The notes: a model not told the origin generated them from the letters alone. A DNA stretch of 64,000 bases from Bradyrhizobium guangzhouense (GCF_004114955.1 NZ_CP030053.1:2666001-2730000); one strand, 5' to 3'; positions 28,571 through 37,638 are shown, counted from the first letter of the stretch. A program made the numbers and translations.

Positions 28571-28687
28571 AGGGGCAACTAACAAAGTCTTGGCGGCAAA
28601 AGCCGGCTTTTCCTATTTCACGGGGGCGATGCTGCTGGCCCCAATCGAACCGGCTGCACCGGAAGAAACGCAAAACAAGGGATTCCC

Positions 28688-29434
28688 ATGACGTCGCCGG
28701 TTGTATTGATCACAGGCGCGCTCGCCGGTATCGGCCGGGCGACCGCCATTTCCTTCGCACGATCCGGCCACCGGGTGATCGTGTCTGGCCGGCGGGACGA
28801 TGCCGGGCAGGTATTGGCTGCGGAATTGCGCGACCTCGGCGCAGAGGCCGAATTCGTCAACGCCGATGTCCGCGAGGAAGTCGAGATTCGCGACCTCGTT
28901 GACAAAACGGTCGCGCGGTTCGGCCGCCTCGATATCGCGGTCAACAACGCCGGGGTCGAAGGCTCGCCCGGCCCGGTTTGGGAACAGACCGAGCAAAGCT
29001 ACACCGACATCTTCAACACCAACGTGCTCGGAACACTCCTCAGCATCAAACACGAGCTGCGTGTGATGAAGGCGCAAGGCGCGGGCAGCATCATCAACAT
29101 CTCCTCGACCATGGGCGAGCGGGGCGCGGCCAATCTGGCGCTCTACACTGCAAGCAAGCATGCCGTCGAAGGCCTGACCAAATCGGCAGCGCTGGAAGCA
29201 GCGGCTTTCGGCGTGCGCGTCAACGCGGTCGCCCCCGGACCGACGGATACCGCCATGCTCGATCGACTGACTGGTTCGCCGGAGAAGAAAGCGGCGTTTT
29301 ACGCGGCCGTGCCGCTCAAGCGCGGCGCGAGGCCGGAGGAGATCGCGAACGCGGTGCTGTTCGTCGGATCGGAGCAGGCCTCGTTCATCACCGGCCAGAT
29401 CATTCGCGTTAACGGCGGCAAGACCGCCAGCTAA
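28688..29434 (+). CDS. Short-chain dehydrogenase/reductase (SDR)
   Basis: A 248-residue classical SDR: cofactor loop VLITGALAGIGRATA (T-G-x3-G-x-G), NNAGV at 88-92 and the catalytic Ser/Tyr/Lys in NISSTMGERG and YTASKHAVEG. The sequence RVIVSGRRDD after strand 2 (an Arg instead of Asp) favours NADP(H). Ends VNGGKTAS. Substrate unknown. Downstream of the LysR operator; a second SDR gene follows after 51 bases with its own AAGGAG. Confidence 0.88.
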   Translation: MTSPVVLITGALAGIGRATAISFARSGHRVIVSGRRDDAGQVLAAELRDLGAEAEFVNADVREEVEIRDLVDKTVARFGRLDIAVNNAGVEGSPGPVWEQTEQSYTDIFNTNVLGTLLSIKHELRVMKAQGAGSIINISSTMGERGAANLALYTASKHAVEGLTKSAALEAAAFGVRVNAVAPGPTDTAMLDRLTGSPEKKAAFYAAVPLKRGARPEEIANAVLFVGSEQASFITGQIIRVNGGKTAS

Positions 29435-29485
29435 GCCGCGTCCGGTACGGGCGTCGTTGCCACCACGACAACAAGGAGAACGACC

Positions 29486-30232
29486 ATGACTGATCTCAAG
29501 GGAAAGACCGCTCTCGTCACCGGCGCTTCGCGCGGCATCGGTCGTGCCTCGGCGCTGGCGCTCGCGAAGCGCGGCGCGCAGGTGCTGGTGCATTACGGCC
29601 AGGGTGCCAAGGAGGCGGAAGCCGTCGTCGCCGAAATTCGCAAGAACGGCGGCCGCGCCGATGCCATTGGAGCCGATCTCGGCGCGCCTGATGGCCCGCA
29701 TCAACTGGCGAGCCGCGTGCGCGGCATCGTTGGCGACCGGCTCGACATCCTGGTTGCCAATGCCGGTGTCGCCAAGGCGGCCGTCATCGAGGAGACCACG
29801 ATTGCCGATTTCGACCGGCTGTTCGCCGTCAACGTCCGCGCGCCGTTCTTCCTGGTGCAGCAATTGCTGCCGATCTTGCATGAGGGCAGCAGCGTCGTGC
29901 TGGTCTCGTCACTCGCAGCCCGCGCGGTGGTCGGGACGCTGCCGGCCTATGCCGCGACCAAGGGCGCGATCGATACGCTGGTGAAGCATTTTGCGGCGGC
30001 GCTCGGCACGCGCGGCGTGCGCGTCAACGCGGTGGCGCCCGGCGTGGTGGGCACCGAGATGTCGTCCTTCACCAAGACCGATGCAGGACGCGACTACACG
30101 CTCGGCATGCAGACCTTAAAGCGTATCGCCGAGCCCGACGACATCGCCGACGCCGTCGCTTTCCTCGCGTCACCCGATGCGCGCTGGATCACCGGCGACA
30201 CCATCCACGTCGACGGTGGCTCGAAGCTCTGA
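29486..30232 (+). CDS. Short-chain dehydrogenase/reductase (SDR), second gene
   Basis: A 248-residue classical SDR: ALVTGASRGIGRASALALAK cofactor loop, VANAGVAK, catalytic Ser in VSSLAARAVV and Tyr/Lys in YAATKGAID; C-terminus GDTIHVDGGSKL. HYGQGAKEAE after strand 2 suggests NADP. Resembles FabG-like 3-oxoacyl reductases but without fatty-acid genes nearby, so substrate is open. Likely co-transcribed with the preceding SDR gene. Confidence 0.88.
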   Translation: MTDLKGKTALVTGASRGIGRASALALAKRGAQVLVHYGQGAKEAEAVVAEIRKNGGRADAIGADLGAPDGPHQLASRVRGIVGDRLDILVANAGVAKAAVIEETTIADFDRLFAVNVRAPFFLVQQLLPILHEGSSVVLVSSLAARAVVGTLPAYAATKGAIDTLVKHFAAALGTRGVRVNAVAPGVVGTEMSSFTKTDAGRDYTLGMQTLKRIAEPDDIADAVAFLASPDARWITGDTIHVDGGSKL

Positions 30233-30270
30233 GCCATGGCCGGGCGGCTGAAGCCATTCGGCTGCCTGGT

Positions 30271-31077
30271 TCACGCAATCTTGTTCGTGGTCGCGGCTTG
30301 CGCCGCGGCCAGCTGCTTCTGCAGGCGATCGATGTTCTGCAGCAGGCGCTGGCTGGTCAGCACCAGGAAGTAATAACCGAACTGCGGGTCCTGGAAGTAG
30401 ATCTCGAGCAGGCGGTCGTAGGTGATCGTGAGCACCTGGCCGTCTTCGATGCATTCGATCGTTCCGGTGCGGCGGTTGTCGGGCGTGAGGAAGCCGAGCT
30501 CGCCCATCAGCGCGCCGGGCCCGATCTCGACGCCGATCTCCTTGACCAGGAATTTCCCGGTCACGGTGAGCAGCATCTCCTGGGCCGGATCGCCGAGCTT
30601 GAACAGGGTGTCGCCGCGGCGATATTTGCGCTCGGTCATGAACGGCTTCAGCCATTCGATCGACATGTCGCCTTCGGCGGCATGGCGCGCCTTCTTGACC
30701 AGCTTGAGCATCTGCCGAAGCCGAAGGGCGTTGATCGGAAGCATCAGGAGATAGAGCAGGAACGTGGAGACGTTGGCGGAGAGCGCGCCGAAGATGGCGA
30801 AGAACGCGCAGCCGATCATGTTGGCGACGCGCAAGGGCACCATCGTCCGCATCAGGAGGGTGGCGACGAAGAAGCCGGCGCCGATCGTAGCGAATAGATT
30901 GGCCAGCGTGATGTTATGGACGAAGATCTCGAGCAGCCGGTTGAAGATCGCGTCCCAGGTGACGTTGTTGGGGTCGAGGCCCATCTGGATCAGGATCTTC
31001 GCGATCCTGAGATTGTCCGTGGCCGCATCGAGAATGCGGTCAAGGATGGAGGAGACGTCTACACTGCCGGACGGCAT
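30271..31077 (-). CDS. Membrane-anchored cyclic-nucleotide-binding domain protein
   Basis: A 268-residue protein. Residues 55-120 hold about three hydrophobic segments (NLFATIGAGFFVATLLM, VANMIGCAFFAIFGAL, VSTFLLYLLMLPINALRL), followed by a Crp-like cyclic-nucleotide-binding domain (FMTERKYRRGDTLFKLGDPA, then GVEIGPGALMGELGFLTPDN with the G-E-L phosphate-binding cassette) and a C-terminal helix. No HTH. The layout of three TM helices plus a cNMP domain is reminiscent of Popeye-domain proteins. May signal at the membrane in response to cAMP or cGMP; the output is unknown. Confidence 0.75.
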   Translation of the reverse strand: MPSGSVDVSSILDRILDAATDNLRIAKILIQMGLDPNNVTWDAIFNRLLEIFVHNITLANLFATIGAGFFVATLLMRTMVPLRVANMIGCAFFAIFGALSANVSTFLLYLLMLPINALRLRQMLKLVKKARHAAEGDMSIEWLKPFMTERKYRRGDTLFKLGDPAQEMLLTVTGKFLVKEIGVEIGPGALMGELGFLTPDNRRTGTIECIEDGQVLTITYDRLLEIYFQDPQFGYYFLVLTSQRLLQNIDRLQKQLAAAQAATTNKIA

Positions 31078-31329
31078 GGTACTATCCCTGCGTAAGGTCT
31101 TCAGTCCTGGTCGTTAGGCTCGAAACCTATAGCCGAAATCGAATGACGACCGCTTGAATGAAACCTTCGGTCGCCGTTCCGCAACAGGCAAATTTTAGCC
31201 CGAACCGGCGTTTCGGCAATTGCCCGTTCGTTGCGCGCATGATCCGGCCGCTCCTGTGATTCGGGCTGGCGCCGGTGGATTTCAGCGTCCGGGAGTGGCG
31301 CTCAGCGCCAAAAAGGGACAGGAGGTGGG

Positions 31330-32409
31330 TTACGGCTTGACGCCGGGCTGGATGACCTGCTGCTCGACGAGGGTCAGGTGCCCTGGCAGCGAACCAGCGC
31401 GCAGCTGCATGGCGACGCTGTTGGCCTCCTCCAGGGTGAAGTTGCCCGAGATCTGAACCGAGCCGCCGGTGATGGGCTCGCGGATCACGGGGGCCGAGAT
31501 GACCGTGTCGTCGAGCGCGATGGCGATGGGCTTGCCGATATTCTCTTCAGTGAGATGGGCGAAACGTCGCGTGCCGCGTCCGTTGAAGCGGAAGGAGACG
31601 ACCGGATCCTTCGTGCCGGGTGCGAAGCTAGGCGCGGCATTGCTGACGTCCTCGCCGTCGAGCGCGCTCTCCTTGGCGACCAAGTAGGGCCGCTTGTCCT
31701 TGAATCCGAGCAAGACCTCCGTGCCCTCGGGCGGTTTTCCGGATTGCGCCAGCTCCGGTAGCATCGAAACATCGACCTGGCGGAGGCTGACCTTGACTCT
31801 CCGGGCGAAGATCGCGGTGATGCGCTCGGGATCGGTCACGCCGGGCAGGAAGATGCGGATACGGTCAGGCCCGTCAGGGATGGCGCTGACAAGCTTGACG
31901 TCGGCATCCTTGAGGCGCTGCTCGATCATCGCGATGGAATCTCCGACCAGCTCGGCCAGCCGCGCCTTGGATGCGGCATCGGTGGGCGCGAGCCGGACCG
32001 TGTTGTCGCCGCCATCGGTCACGGAAACCGCATGCGATGGCACGCCTTCCGCGGCTGCGGCGAGCTTGCGCGCGAGCAGGTCGCGTCCCTTCGCGTCGGC
32101 GATCTTCACGTCGACTCCGCCGTCGCGGATCGCAAGATCGGAGAAGGCGATATGGCCGTCGTGCAAGATCTTGTAGACGTCGTCGCGCAGATCCGTGACG
32201 ACGCTCTCGCGCAGGCCCTCGCTGTCGACCTTGTAGATGATGCGCGACCCGCCCAGCTTCTCCATCTTGTCGCCGACGAAGGCTGCGATCTTTGCGCGTA
32301 GCTTGTCGAACTGGCCCTCAGCGAGCGCGGCGCGCGGCAGGGCGATCGCGATGGCGACCGAGACCATGACGGCGAGCCGTCCGGTTCGCTTCCTCAGGGC
32401 CCTGGTCAT
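31330..32409 (-). CDS. Exported SecD head (P1)-domain protein without membrane domain
   Basis: A 359-residue protein with a signal peptide (MTRALRKRTGRLAVMVSVAIA ... ALA-EG). The mature part resembles the periplasmic P1 region of SecD: a base with RIRIFLPGVTDPERITAIFA and a head with VSFRFNGRGTRRFAHLTEEN, GKPIAIALDDTVISAPVI and ISGNFTLEEANSVAMQLRAGS. It ends directly after GHLTLVEQQVIQPG where SecD would enter its six membrane helices. So it is a stand-alone exported SecD-like domain. Function unknown; it may assist late steps of export or be a repurposed periplasmic protein. Confidence 0.8.
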   Translation of the reverse strand: MTRALRKRTGRLAVMVSVAIAIALPRAALAEGQFDKLRAKIAAFVGDKMEKLGGSRIIYKVDSEGLRESVVTDLRDDVYKILHDGHIAFSDLAIRDGGVDVKIADAKGRDLLARKLAAAAEGVPSHAVSVTDGGDNTVRLAPTDAASKARLAELVGDSIAMIEQRLKDADVKLVSAIPDGPDRIRIFLPGVTDPERITAIFARRVKVSLRQVDVSMLPELAQSGKPPEGTEVLLGFKDKRPYLVAKESALDGEDVSNAAPSFAPGTKDPVVSFRFNGRGTRRFAHLTEENIGKPIAIALDDTVISAPVIREPITGGSVQISGNFTLEEANSVAMQLRAGSLPGHLTLVEQQVIQPGVKP

Positions 32410-32495
32410 GGTCTTCCTTACATATGTTGTGCGTGGTGTCGCACGAAGCTTGTGCCTGTCCTTGGTCCGCCCATCGCACGGGGAGGTTCATTGCA

Positions 32496-32524
32496 TTGAT
32501 AAAGGTTAAAATAAGTATTTTATA
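32496..32524 (+). promoter_or_regulatory. Sigma-70-type promoter of the nucleotidyltransferase module
   Basis: TTGATA, a 17-base spacer, then TTTATA, in an AT-rich patch unlike its surroundings. Predicted start is near 32531, ahead of the direct repeats at 32541-32574 and the gene at 32611. Confidence 0.6.
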
Positions 32525-32540
32525 TCAATAGCTTGTCTCC

Positions 32541-32574
32541 GTAACCGGGATACGAATTTGCGTGACCGGGATAC
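32541..32574 (+). promoter_or_regulatory. Tandem 13-base direct repeats, candidate operator
   Basis: GTAACCGGGATAC and GTGACCGGGATAC, identical at 12 of 13 bases, start 21 bases apart (two helical turns). They lie in the leader just after the predicted start site, a position typical for an autoregulatory operator of toxin-antitoxin genes. Confidence 0.6.
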
Positions 32575-32610
32575 ACGTGCTAGTTCAATACATGGTGGAG
32601 TAGGTGGTCG

Positions 32611-32955
32611 ATGGTCCCTGCGAACAAGCGCGTCAGGAAGTATCGCAGCCAAGGCGGCGCGGCCGATCTCGTGCGGGTCGAGGTGCTGATTCCGCCGGCG
32701 GCGCGCAACGAGATATTGGCTCTCGCCTCGCGCATGCGTGCCGAGCATCGGCGGATCAAGGAGCTGCAATCGCTGCTTGACAACGCACTCCGTCTCTACG
32801 GACCGCGCATCCTCGACAATGTCGATCTCGATCGGCTTCCCGATCTGCGCGCACGCGCCGCAGTCGCTGCTCGCGCCATGATCGATCGTGGCGACGCCAG
32901 GGCATTCGCGATGGGCAAGAAGATACTGGACCGCGTCAAGGCTGCGGAGAATTGA
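32611..32955 (+). CDS. Putative DNA-binding/antitoxin-like protein
   Basis: A 114-residue basic protein. The part LVRVEVLIPPAARNEILALA SRMR looks like the beta-strand plus helix of ribbon-helix-helix DNA-binding proteins, and the rest is helical (HRRIKELQSLLDNALRLY, RARAAVAARAMIDRGDARA). I do not recognise a named family. It sits one base upstream of a nucleotidyltransferase gene and behind a promoter with tandem repeats, which fits an antitoxin or repressor; this role is inferred from context. Confidence 0.55.
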   Translation: MVPANKRVRKYRSQGGAADLVRVEVLIPPAARNEILALASRMRAEHRRIKELQSLLDNALRLYGPRILDNVDLDRLPDLRARAAVAARAMIDRGDARAFAMGKKILDRVKAAEN

Positions 32956-32956
32956 G

Positions 32957-33778
32957 ATGGCGCTTAGCAAGTTGCAGAGCGATATTCTTCGACTGCTCGC
33001 CAAGAACCGGTCCGACAGCAGCGATCTTGCCGGTGGCTTGATGCTCAACAAGGATTGGGAGCGGCGATCTGATGACATCGATATCTTTCACGATACCGAC
33101 GAAGAGGTCACCGACAGCGCAAAGGCAGATATCGCCGTCCTCGATGCGGCCGGTTTCAAGACGCATCGCGATTACATCATCTATGGCTGCGTCGACGCCA
33201 CGATCTCACGCGATTCCGAAACGACGATCATCCAATGGTTTGCCGAAACGCGGATCCGGTTCTTTCCGCTCGTCAAGGACGAGCAATGGGGGGCTCGGCT
33301 TCATCAGGCTGATCTGGCTGTCAACAAGGTGCTGGCGGCCGCAGGCCGCTCGAAGGCACGCGATATAGCCGACATTGTTGCCATCGGCCGCGACTATTGT
33401 CCGCTCGGACCACTCGTGCTTGCCGCTGCTGGTAAGCCGCCCAACTTCTCCCCAGTGCGAACCCTGGACGAAATCCGTCGCCATGCGCTGTCGATTCCGG
33501 CCGAGGAGTTTGCCGTGGTGAGAGGACTACCGCTTGAATGGACGGCGGCTTTCATTCGCGACGAGGCGCTGCGGCTGATCGATGCTGCCCGCAGCTATGT
33601 GATGGCTGCACCCCCCGCACTGACGGGCATATTGGCCGTCGACAAGGCGAACGTACCGATCGAGATCTCGAATTCAGCACCTGCCGACGTGATCCTGCGA
33701 AAGGCGACTGCGGAGCCTGAGGTGATGCCGGCGCCGGCCGATTTCAACGCGATAGAATGGACGCCAGATCGCCCTTGA
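32957..33778 (+). CDS. Nucleotidyltransferase-like protein (AbiEii/MenT-like), putative toxin
   Basis: A 273-residue protein. Near residues 20-45 it has a G-G-L-M-L-N ... RRSDDIDIFHDTDEE stretch; the paired acidic residues in DDIDIF match the D-x-D metal site of the DNA polymerase-beta nucleotidyltransferase fold (AbiEii, MenT). The following blocks (LHQADLAVNKVLAAAGRSKA, RDIADIVAIG) resemble the family's conserved substrate-binding K-x-x-A ... R-D-x-x-D region. It follows the preceding small gene with one base between, as in two-gene toxin-antitoxin or abortive-infection modules. Activity and phenotype are inference. Confidence 0.65.
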   Translation: MALSKLQSDILRLLAKNRSDSSDLAGGLMLNKDWERRSDDIDIFHDTDEEVTDSAKADIAVLDAAGFKTHRDYIIYGCVDATISRDSETTIIQWFAETRIRFFPLVKDEQWGARLHQADLAVNKVLAAAGRSKARDIADIVAIGRDYCPLGPLVLAAAGKPPNFSPVRTLDEIRRHALSIPAEEFAVVRGLPLEWTAAFIRDEALRLIDAARSYVMAAPPALTGILAVDKANVPIEISNSAPADVILRKATAEPEVMPAPADFNAIEWTPDRP

Positions 33779-33954
33779 GCAGCTCGTGCGATACCGCCTT
33801 GCGCGCAAGCGGCGAGTTGCATCCGGCAATGGACGAACGCCAAATCATCGATCATTCTGGTTCCGCTCGGCCGGCCAATCGGCCGAGGCCCCCGCCGCAC
33901 CAAATGTCAAAAGACAGGCGGCGAGGGACTGGATCTGAGGGAGGACGGAATTCC

Positions 33955-35862
33955 ATGACGGGCATCCACGCGCTCGATCGGCTTATTGGCGATGATTATC
34001 CGGAGCTTTTGACGGACGCGGAGGTCCGGGCCTTCGAGCAGGTCCCGTATGCCGATCGGGTCGCGGCCGAGAGCACCTATGATGCCATCAGGCTCGGCGC
34101 CGCGCGCAACCCCGACGGCGCGGCGATCCAGTTTCTGCAAAATGCCGATCCCGCCGACACGCCTGTTGTGGTCACCTACCGCGACTTCATCGCGCGCGTC
34201 ACGCAGGCCGCCAACGTGTTTCACGCCCTCGGGGCGGAGAAGGGTGACGTCATTTCCTTCATGCTGCCGCTGCTGCCAGATGCCTTCGTGACGCTGTTCG
34301 GCGCCGAGGCTGCCGGCATTGCCAATCCCGTCAATCCGCTGCTCGAGCCGCACCAGATTGCGGAAATCCTGGAAGCGGCGAATACGAAGATCCTGGTGGT
34401 GCTCGGGCCGGTGCCGGGCACCGATATCTGGCAGAAGGTCGAGCAGATCCGCCCCTCACTCAAGCACCTCAAGGCGATCGTGCAGGTGGCGGGCGTCGGC
34501 GATCCGGAGCAGGGCATCTTTGCGTTCAATGATCTGATCAAGCAGCAGCCGGCGGACCGGCTTGTCAGTGGGCGCAAGATTCTCGCCAGCGACATCGCCG
34601 CCTATTTCCATACCGGCGGCACCACAGGCACGCCAAAGCTGGTGCGGCATACCCATGCCAACCAGGTCTATCAGGCCTGGGCGCTCGGCCTGCTGCTGAA
34701 GTCGAAGCCCGGCGCCAATCTGCTGTTCGGCATGCCGCTGTTTCACGTCGGCGGCTCGCTGACCCAGGTTCTGCTGATGCTATCGAGCGGCGGCTCGCTG
34801 GTCGTGCTGTCGCCGAGCGGCTGGCGCAATCCGAACGCGGTGAAGAACATCTGGGGCCTGGTCGAGCGCTTCAGGCCTGAGGCGCTGTCGAGTGTGCCGA
34901 CGGTGCTCGCCGCGACGCTCGCGGTGCCGCCTGAGAATGCCGACATCTCCAGCTTGAAATATGCAGCCGGCGGCGGCTCGGCGATCCCAGTCGCGGTGGG
35001 ATCTGCGATCCAGGACAAGCTCAAGCTGCCGGTGGTCGAGGTCTACGGCATGACCGAGACCTCGAGCGTGCACACGCTGGCTTATCCGTCTCGGCCGATC
35101 CGGCTCGGCTCGGTCGGCCTACCCATGCCTTACGCGCGCGTGCGCATCGTGCAACTCGATGCCGACGGCAATCTGATCCGCGACTGCAAGGTGGACGAGA
35201 TCGGCGTCGTCATCATGGCCGGGCCCGGCGTGTTCGGCGGCTATCTCAACGACGCCCACAACAAGGGCGCCTTCGTCGACAAGGTCTGGGTCAATTCCGG
35301 CGACCTCGGCCGGTTGGATGCCGACGGCTATCTCTGGATCACCGGCCGCGCCAAGGACCTCGTGATCCGCGGCGGCCACAACATCGATCCGGCCCCGATC
35401 GAGGAGATCATGTTCCGCCATCCGGCCGTCGGTTTTGCCGCGGTGGTCGGCCAGCCCGATGCTTACGCAGGCGAGCTGCCGGTCGGTTACGTGCAGTTGA
35501 AGCCCGGCGCGTCAGTCGAGCCGGGCGAGCTCGAAGCCTGGGTGCGCGAGCGCACGCCGGAGCGCGCCGCCGTCCCGGTGCAAGTCATCCCGATCGACCC
35601 GATGCCGGTGACCGGCGTTGGCAAGGTCTTCAAGCCGCAGCTGCGCTGGGACGCGGCGCAGCGCGTGTTCTCCAAGGTGTTGATGCCGCTCGTCGCGCGC
35701 GGCATCGACTGCAAGGTGAAGGTCGGCGCGCACGGCAGTCACGGCTCGATCGCGACGGTGACGCTCACGGGCCTGCCGGCCGATCAGCGCGAGGTCGTCG
35801 CCGGCGAGGTGCACACGCTGCTCGCGCCGTTCGTGATGCGGCACGAGGTGGTGCAGGCATAG
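33955..35862 (+). CDS. Acyl-CoA synthetase, AMP-binding family
   Basis: A 635-residue ANL-superfamily enzyme that activates a carboxylic acid to an acyl-AMP and then acyl-CoA. P-loop YFHTGGTTGTPKLVRHTH, then VEVYGMTETSSVHTLAYP, SGDLGRLDADGYLWITGRAK and the C-terminal catalytic-lysine region PVTGVGKVFKPQLR. The ~90 residues after this (KVKVGAHGSHGSIATVTL and following) exceed most family members. Substrate not predictable. GGAGGA a dozen bases before the ATG sets the start. Confidence 0.88.
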   Translation: MTGIHALDRLIGDDYPELLTDAEVRAFEQVPYADRVAAESTYDAIRLGAARNPDGAAIQFLQNADPADTPVVVTYRDFIARVTQAANVFHALGAEKGDVISFMLPLLPDAFVTLFGAEAAGIANPVNPLLEPHQIAEILEAANTKILVVLGPVPGTDIWQKVEQIRPSLKHLKAIVQVAGVGDPEQGIFAFNDLIKQQPADRLVSGRKILASDIAAYFHTGGTTGTPKLVRHTHANQVYQAWALGLLLKSKPGANLLFGMPLFHVGGSLTQVLLMLSSGGSLVVLSPSGWRNPNAVKNIWGLVERFRPEALSSVPTVLAATLAVPPENADISSLKYAAGGGSAIPVAVGSAIQDKLKLPVVEVYGMTETSSVHTLAYPSRPIRLGSVGLPMPYARVRIVQLDADGNLIRDCKVDEIGVVIMAGPGVFGGYLNDAHNKGAFVDKVWVNSGDLGRLDADGYLWITGRAKDLVIRGGHNIDPAPIEEIMFRHPAVGFAAVVGQPDAYAGELPVGYVQLKPGASVEPGELEAWVRERTPERAAVPVQVIPIDPMPVTGVGKVFKPQLRWDAAQRVFSKVLMPLVARGIDCKVKVGAHGSHGSIATVTLTGLPADQREVVAGEVHTLLAPFVMRHEVVQA

Positions 35863-35882
35863 ATAAGGCAGGCGCAGGAATC

Positions 35883-36005
35883 GTAGGGTGGGTTAGCTGA
35901 TCAGATGCACGAAGTGCATCTGATCAGCGTAACCCACCACTTCTGTCGCCGCTGCGGAGAAGAAGAGGTGGGTTATGCCTTCGGCTAACACACCCTGCGA
36001 GATCT
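35883..36005. repeat. Interspersed palindromic repeat, family A (copy 2), with perfect long hairpin
   Basis: At 35888-35937 the arms GTGGGTTA-GCTGATCAGATGCAC and GTGCATCTGATCAGC-GTAACCCAC flank GAA, a near-perfect 23-25 base-pair stem. This is followed by CACTTCTGTCGCCGCTGCGG ... GTGGGTTATGCCTTCGGCTAA ... CCCTGCGAGATCTC, which matches the copy at 3252-3331. It lies between the convergent acyl-CoA synthetase and M20 peptidase genes. Confidence 0.85.
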
Positions 36006-36020
36006 CACTTCGCAGTCGTT

Positions 36021-37190
36021 TCACGCCGGCATCGCGGTTTCGATCAGGCGCACCCAGAACGAGGCGCCGTGGCCGAGGATGTTGTCGTTGAAGACGTAGG
36101 CCGGGTGGTGGCACGCCGGGCTTTCGCCCATGCCCACCAGCACCATTGCGCCGGGGCGCTCTTGCAGCATGAAGGAGAAATCCTCCGCCCCCATCATCGG
36201 GATGATGCGGTCGTTGACGCGATCGGCACCGACGATGTCACGGGCGACGTCGGCGGCGACGCCGGCTTCGCGCGCATGATTGAAGGTTACCGGATACATC
36301 CGCGTGTATTTCGTCTCCGCCGAGCCGCCATAGGCGCGGGCGACGCTGTCGGCGACTTCGCCGATCCGGCGCTCGACGAGATCGCGCACCTCGGGATCGA
36401 GCGTGCGGACGGTGCCGCTGAGCTCGGCGGTCTCCGGGATGATGTTGAAGGCAGTGCCGGCGTGGAATTGCGTGATCGAGACCACTGCCGACTGCAGCGG
36501 ATTGACGTTGCGCGCGACGATCGACTGCAGCGCGCCCACGATCTGCGAGCCGATCAGGACGCTGTCGATGGCCTGGTGCGGGGTGGCGCCGGCGTGGCCG
36601 CCCTTGCCGCGGACGGTGATCTGGATGTTGTCCGATGAGGCCAGCAGCGGGCCCGGCGTAGTGGCGAAATGGCCTTCGGCGAGACCCGGCATGTTGTGCA
36701 TGCCGTAGACCTGGTCGATGTTCCAGCGCGTCATCAGCCCGTCCTCGACCATGGCCTTGCCGCCGCCGCCACCTTCCTCGGCGGGCTGGAAGATCATGAC
36801 CGCGGTGCCGTCGAAATTGCGCGTCTCGGCGAGGTACTTTGCCGCGCCCAGCAGCATCGCTGTATGGCCGTCATGACCGCAGGCGTGCATCTTGCCCGGG
36901 ATCTTCGAGGCGTAAGGCACATCGGCGGTTTCCATGATCGGCAGCGCGTCCATGTCGGCGCGCAGGCCGATGGCCTTGCCGGAGGCGGACTTGCGGCCAC
37001 GGATCACGCCGACGACCCCGGTGCGGCCAATGCCCGTCACCACCTCGTCGCAACCGAATTCGCGCAGTTTGTCGGCGACGATGCCAGCCGTGCGGTGGAC
37101 TTCGTAAAGCAACTCCGGGTTCTCGTGGAAGTCATGGCGCCAAGCGGCCATTTCGTCGGAGAGGGCGGCGATGCGGTTGACGATGGGCAT
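36021..37190 (-). CDS. M20-family amidohydrolase (hippurate hydrolase-like)
   Basis: A 389-residue zinc-dependent amidohydrolase (M20D group: HipO, IAA-amino-acid hydrolase). Landmarks: LRADMDALPIME, CGHDGHTAMLLG, IFQPAEEGGGG (catalytic Glu) and dimerisation-domain GKGGHAGATPHQAIDSV, then the C-terminal metal ligand region MMGAEDFSFMLQ. Cleaves an N-acyl group from an amino acid; the natural substrate is not clear. Confidence 0.9.
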   Translation of the reverse strand: MPIVNRIAALSDEMAAWRHDFHENPELLYEVHRTAGIVADKLREFGCDEVVTGIGRTGVVGVIRGRKSASGKAIGLRADMDALPIMETADVPYASKIPGKMHACGHDGHTAMLLGAAKYLAETRNFDGTAVMIFQPAEEGGGGGKAMVEDGLMTRWNIDQVYGMHNMPGLAEGHFATTPGPLLASSDNIQITVRGKGGHAGATPHQAIDSVLIGSQIVGALQSIVARNVNPLQSAVVSITQFHAGTAFNIIPETAELSGTVRTLDPEVRDLVERRIGEVADSVARAYGGSAETKYTRMYPVTFNHAREAGVAADVARDIVGADRVNDRIIPMMGAEDFSFMLQERPGAMVLVGMGESPACHHPAYVFNDNILGHGASFWVRLIETAMPA

Positions 37191-37453
37191 GGGTTTGGGT
37201 CCGTTTCTTCTTCAGGGAGCGGGCTAGCGTCGCCTAACGTACCGGCTGGTGTGGCGTCTTGGGTTCCGAGCGGCGAGCAGCGGCCTACGCGCGTGGCGCC
37301 GGCCAAGATGCTTTCTACGCCGTGATTTGGCGGAGGGGGAGGGCGGAACAAACGGCGCGGCAAGGTGGCATGGGATGATGGGGCTTAATAGGTATCATCG
37401 TCCGCGAGCGACGTGGCCTCGAGACTGGCGGCGGACCCCTGCAAATATTAGCT

Positions 37454-37496
37454 GTCAATCACGGATCATTGACTGACAGATATTGAAATCTGTCAG
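37454..37496. promoter_or_regulatory. Overlapping operator-like palindromes upstream of tetR
   Basis: A perfect inverted repeat of 9-base arms, CTGACAGAT and ATCTGTCAG, with the 6-base spacer ATTGAA (37473-37496). Next to it GTCAAT and ATTGAC, 8 bases apart, form a second, partly overlapping palindrome (37454-37473). The rest of the 448-base gap 37191-37638 holds only a small hairpin (GGACGC ... GCGTCC, 37518-37539). Confidence 0.7.
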
Positions 37497-37638
37497 CGAG
37501 ACGTGTATATCCGTTCGCGGACGCTCCGATTGGGCGTCCCGTGGTCATCCCTCCCGGGGAGCCTGAGGTCCGAACCATCTGCGGATCTCGGCGCGTAGTT
37601 TTGGGGGCGGGACCGCGGACGAATGGAGACCTAAGACA

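Noticed and set aside
35888..35937. Long perfect hairpin considered as CRISPR repeat or integron attC site
   Set aside because: Only one unit, no spacer array and no integrase nearby; it is part of an interspersed repeat family.
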